Assembly: GCA_024709285.1 (NCBI GenBank)
Contig: JANJWY010000100.1
Location: 1 to 6,261, forward strand
Reading direction: 5' to 3'
From: Erysipelotrichaceae bacterium
GTDB lineage: Bacteria > Bacillota_I > Bacilli_A > Erysipelotrichales > Erysipelotrichaceae
DNA: 6,261 nt
The notes below the pieces were generated by a model. That model did not search any database, was not told the origin of the DNA, and was given only the letters and a program-made list of their open reading frames with translations. A program made the translations under genes and the position numbers. Within the stretch, counting starts at the first letter, position 1; every line of letters begins with the position of its first letter. Below, piece by piece: positions 5,312-6,261 of this stretch.

Positions 5312-6261
5312 TTAAAATAACAGTGATACGACAAATCCGCCCAAGAGCAATGTCAGCAAGATGACATAGATGAATACATCCCCGCGAATCATCGGCTTCT
5401 CAACACTGATCACACAGAATTCCGGAAACTGCTCACAGAATTTGTCTGCGGGCCGATAGAGCCATTTCTCCGCATTCATCCAACCTGGCAAATGTGTATG
5501 GAATAAATGGAATTTCACACCGATAAAGAAAATCAGTGAACCAAGGGCATAGACCAACGCCATGTTTAATAGATCCTTGGTGTTGAAGAAATTCATGCCA
5601 ACAATATACTTGCTTATAAATGAAGGATCATAGGAAAACGAAAGCAACGCCTTGATCAGGAAATTATCCATCAGCCACGATGGGAAAAGTCCGATAAACA
5701 CGATCATGACCGCCAGGGATATCATTGCCCGTTTCATCCACTTGTTTTTCTTCGGTTGGATATTTTTATATTGATCCGGAAGTTTACCTAAGAATATATA
5801 ACTGTAAAACTTCATAAATGAACTGACGGTTCCGGCACTGACCAACGTAAACAGCCACTCCGCATAACGGAAACTGCTGTCGCCATATTCATAGGCTTCA
5901 ATGATGGCATGATGCAAGATCGACTTACTCGCAAAACCATTGAAACCCGGCATACCGGTAATCCCCAAGACTCCGATCAATGCCAGTAAAGCCACAACCG
6001 GCATCTTCTTCCACAATCCGCCCAAACGGTACATATTGGTTTCCTTGGTATATAAGAAAACAGCTCCGGCCGACATAAATAACAGCGCTTTAAACAATCC
6101 GTGATTGATCATGTGGTATAAACTGCCACTCAGCCCCATCGCTCCTTTATATCCCAAATAGGCGGCGACCCCGATTCCCAACACGATATACCCCATCTGC
6201 GAAACACTGTGATAGGCCAGCATTTTCTTGACATCTTCCTGAATCAAAGCCAGAAGCACGC
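5312..6261 (-). CDS. Proton-conducting antiporter-like membrane subunit (NuoL/NuoM/MrpD/HyfB superfamily), 5' end missing
   Basis: Members of this superfamily are proton- or cation-translocating subunits of complex I, Mrp antiporters and membrane-bound hydrogenases. The window holds the last 316 or so residues; the frame stays open to the edge, and the GTG at 6259 is an internal valine codon, not a start. About seven hydrophobic segments are visible. Signatures by residue from 6259 are EDVKKMLAYHSVSQMGY (8-24), the helix with conserved His and Lys HMINHGLFKALLFMSAGAV (49-67), and GITGMPGFNGFASKS (99-113) with the conserved lysine of the distal half-channel. The stretch AYHSVSQMGYIVLGIG slightly favours an MrpD- or NuoL/M-like member, but the complex cannot be named without its partners, which would lie outside the window. 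An extra helix at 295-314 closes the protein. A terminator follows at once, so it is the last gene of its operon. Confidence 0.88.
   Translation of the reverse strand, partial: VLLALIQEDVKKMLAYHSVSQMGYIVLGIGVAAYLGYKGAMGLSGSLYHMINHGLFKALLFMSAGAVFLYTKETNMYRLGGLWKKMPVVALLALIGVLGITGMPGFNGFASKSILHHAIIEAYEYGDSSFRYAEWLFTLVSAGTVSSFMKFYSYIFLGKLPDQYKNIQPKKNKWMKRAMISLAVMIVFIGLFPSWLMDNFLIKALLSFSYDPSFISKYIVGMNFFNTKDLLNMALVYALGSLIFFIGVKFHLFHTHLPGWMNAEKWLYRPADKFCEQFPEFCVISVEKPMIRGDVFIYVILLTLLLGGFVVSLLF

Noticed and set aside
1..6261. A defence system, CRISPR array, mobile element or other novel cassette
   Set aside because: I saw no direct-repeat arrays, transposase or integrase motifs, and no gene without a housekeeping explanation apart from the 17-codon fragment at the edge.

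Overview
The window looks like ordinary chromosomal DNA of a Gram-positive, low-to-moderate GC bacterium of the Bacillota. An Erysipelotrichia-type lineage is my best guess, but that is inference. The support is the tsaE-tsaB-rimI-tsaD-rex gene order, which resembles the Bacillus ydiB-ydiC-ydiD-gcp-...-rex region, together with strong AGGAGG-type ribosome binding sites and extended -10 promoters. TGA acts as a stop codon (tsaE, tsaB), so this is the standard bacterial code and not a mycoplasma code. Every supported gene is on the minus strand, so transcription runs from high to low coordinates.

Layout in transcription order: (1) 6261-5312 is the 3' part of a large membrane protein of the proton-pumping antiporter family (NuoL/NuoM/MrpD/HyfB type). 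It ends at a strong, nearly symmetrical terminator (5263-5306). (2) 5174-3369 is a 601-residue M48-family membrane metallopeptidase with a helical, TPR-like C-terminal half. It appears to be monocistronic, with its own weak promoter and a terminator at 3278-3304. (3) 3246-749 is a tightly packed operon, tsaE-tsaB-rimI-tsaD, with 4-, 4- and 11-nt overlaps. Its promoter sits directly against the preceding terminator. TsaE, TsaB and TsaD are three of the four proteins that make the universal tRNA modification t6A (TsaC/Sua5 is not here). RimI acetylates the N-terminus of ribosomal protein S18. (4) 690-73 is rex, the NADH/NAD+-sensing repressor, with its own promoter in the 46-bp gap after tsaD. 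The -10 of that promoter lies inside a good match to the Rex operator, so rex is probably autoregulated. (5) 50-1 is the first 17 codons of an unidentified gene 22 nt downstream of rex, probably cotranscribed with it.

The genes fall into a translation-fidelity block (tsaE-tsaB-rimI-tsaD), a redox regulator that can be read both from that operon and from its own promoter, and two unrelated upstream transcription units. No mobile element, CRISPR array, tRNA, rRNA or riboswitch was seen, and no gene-free stretch exceeds 140 bases. I found no convincing evidence of a previously undescribed system. The most interesting features are the predicted Rex autoregulatory site and the terminator-promoter junction ahead of tsaE.
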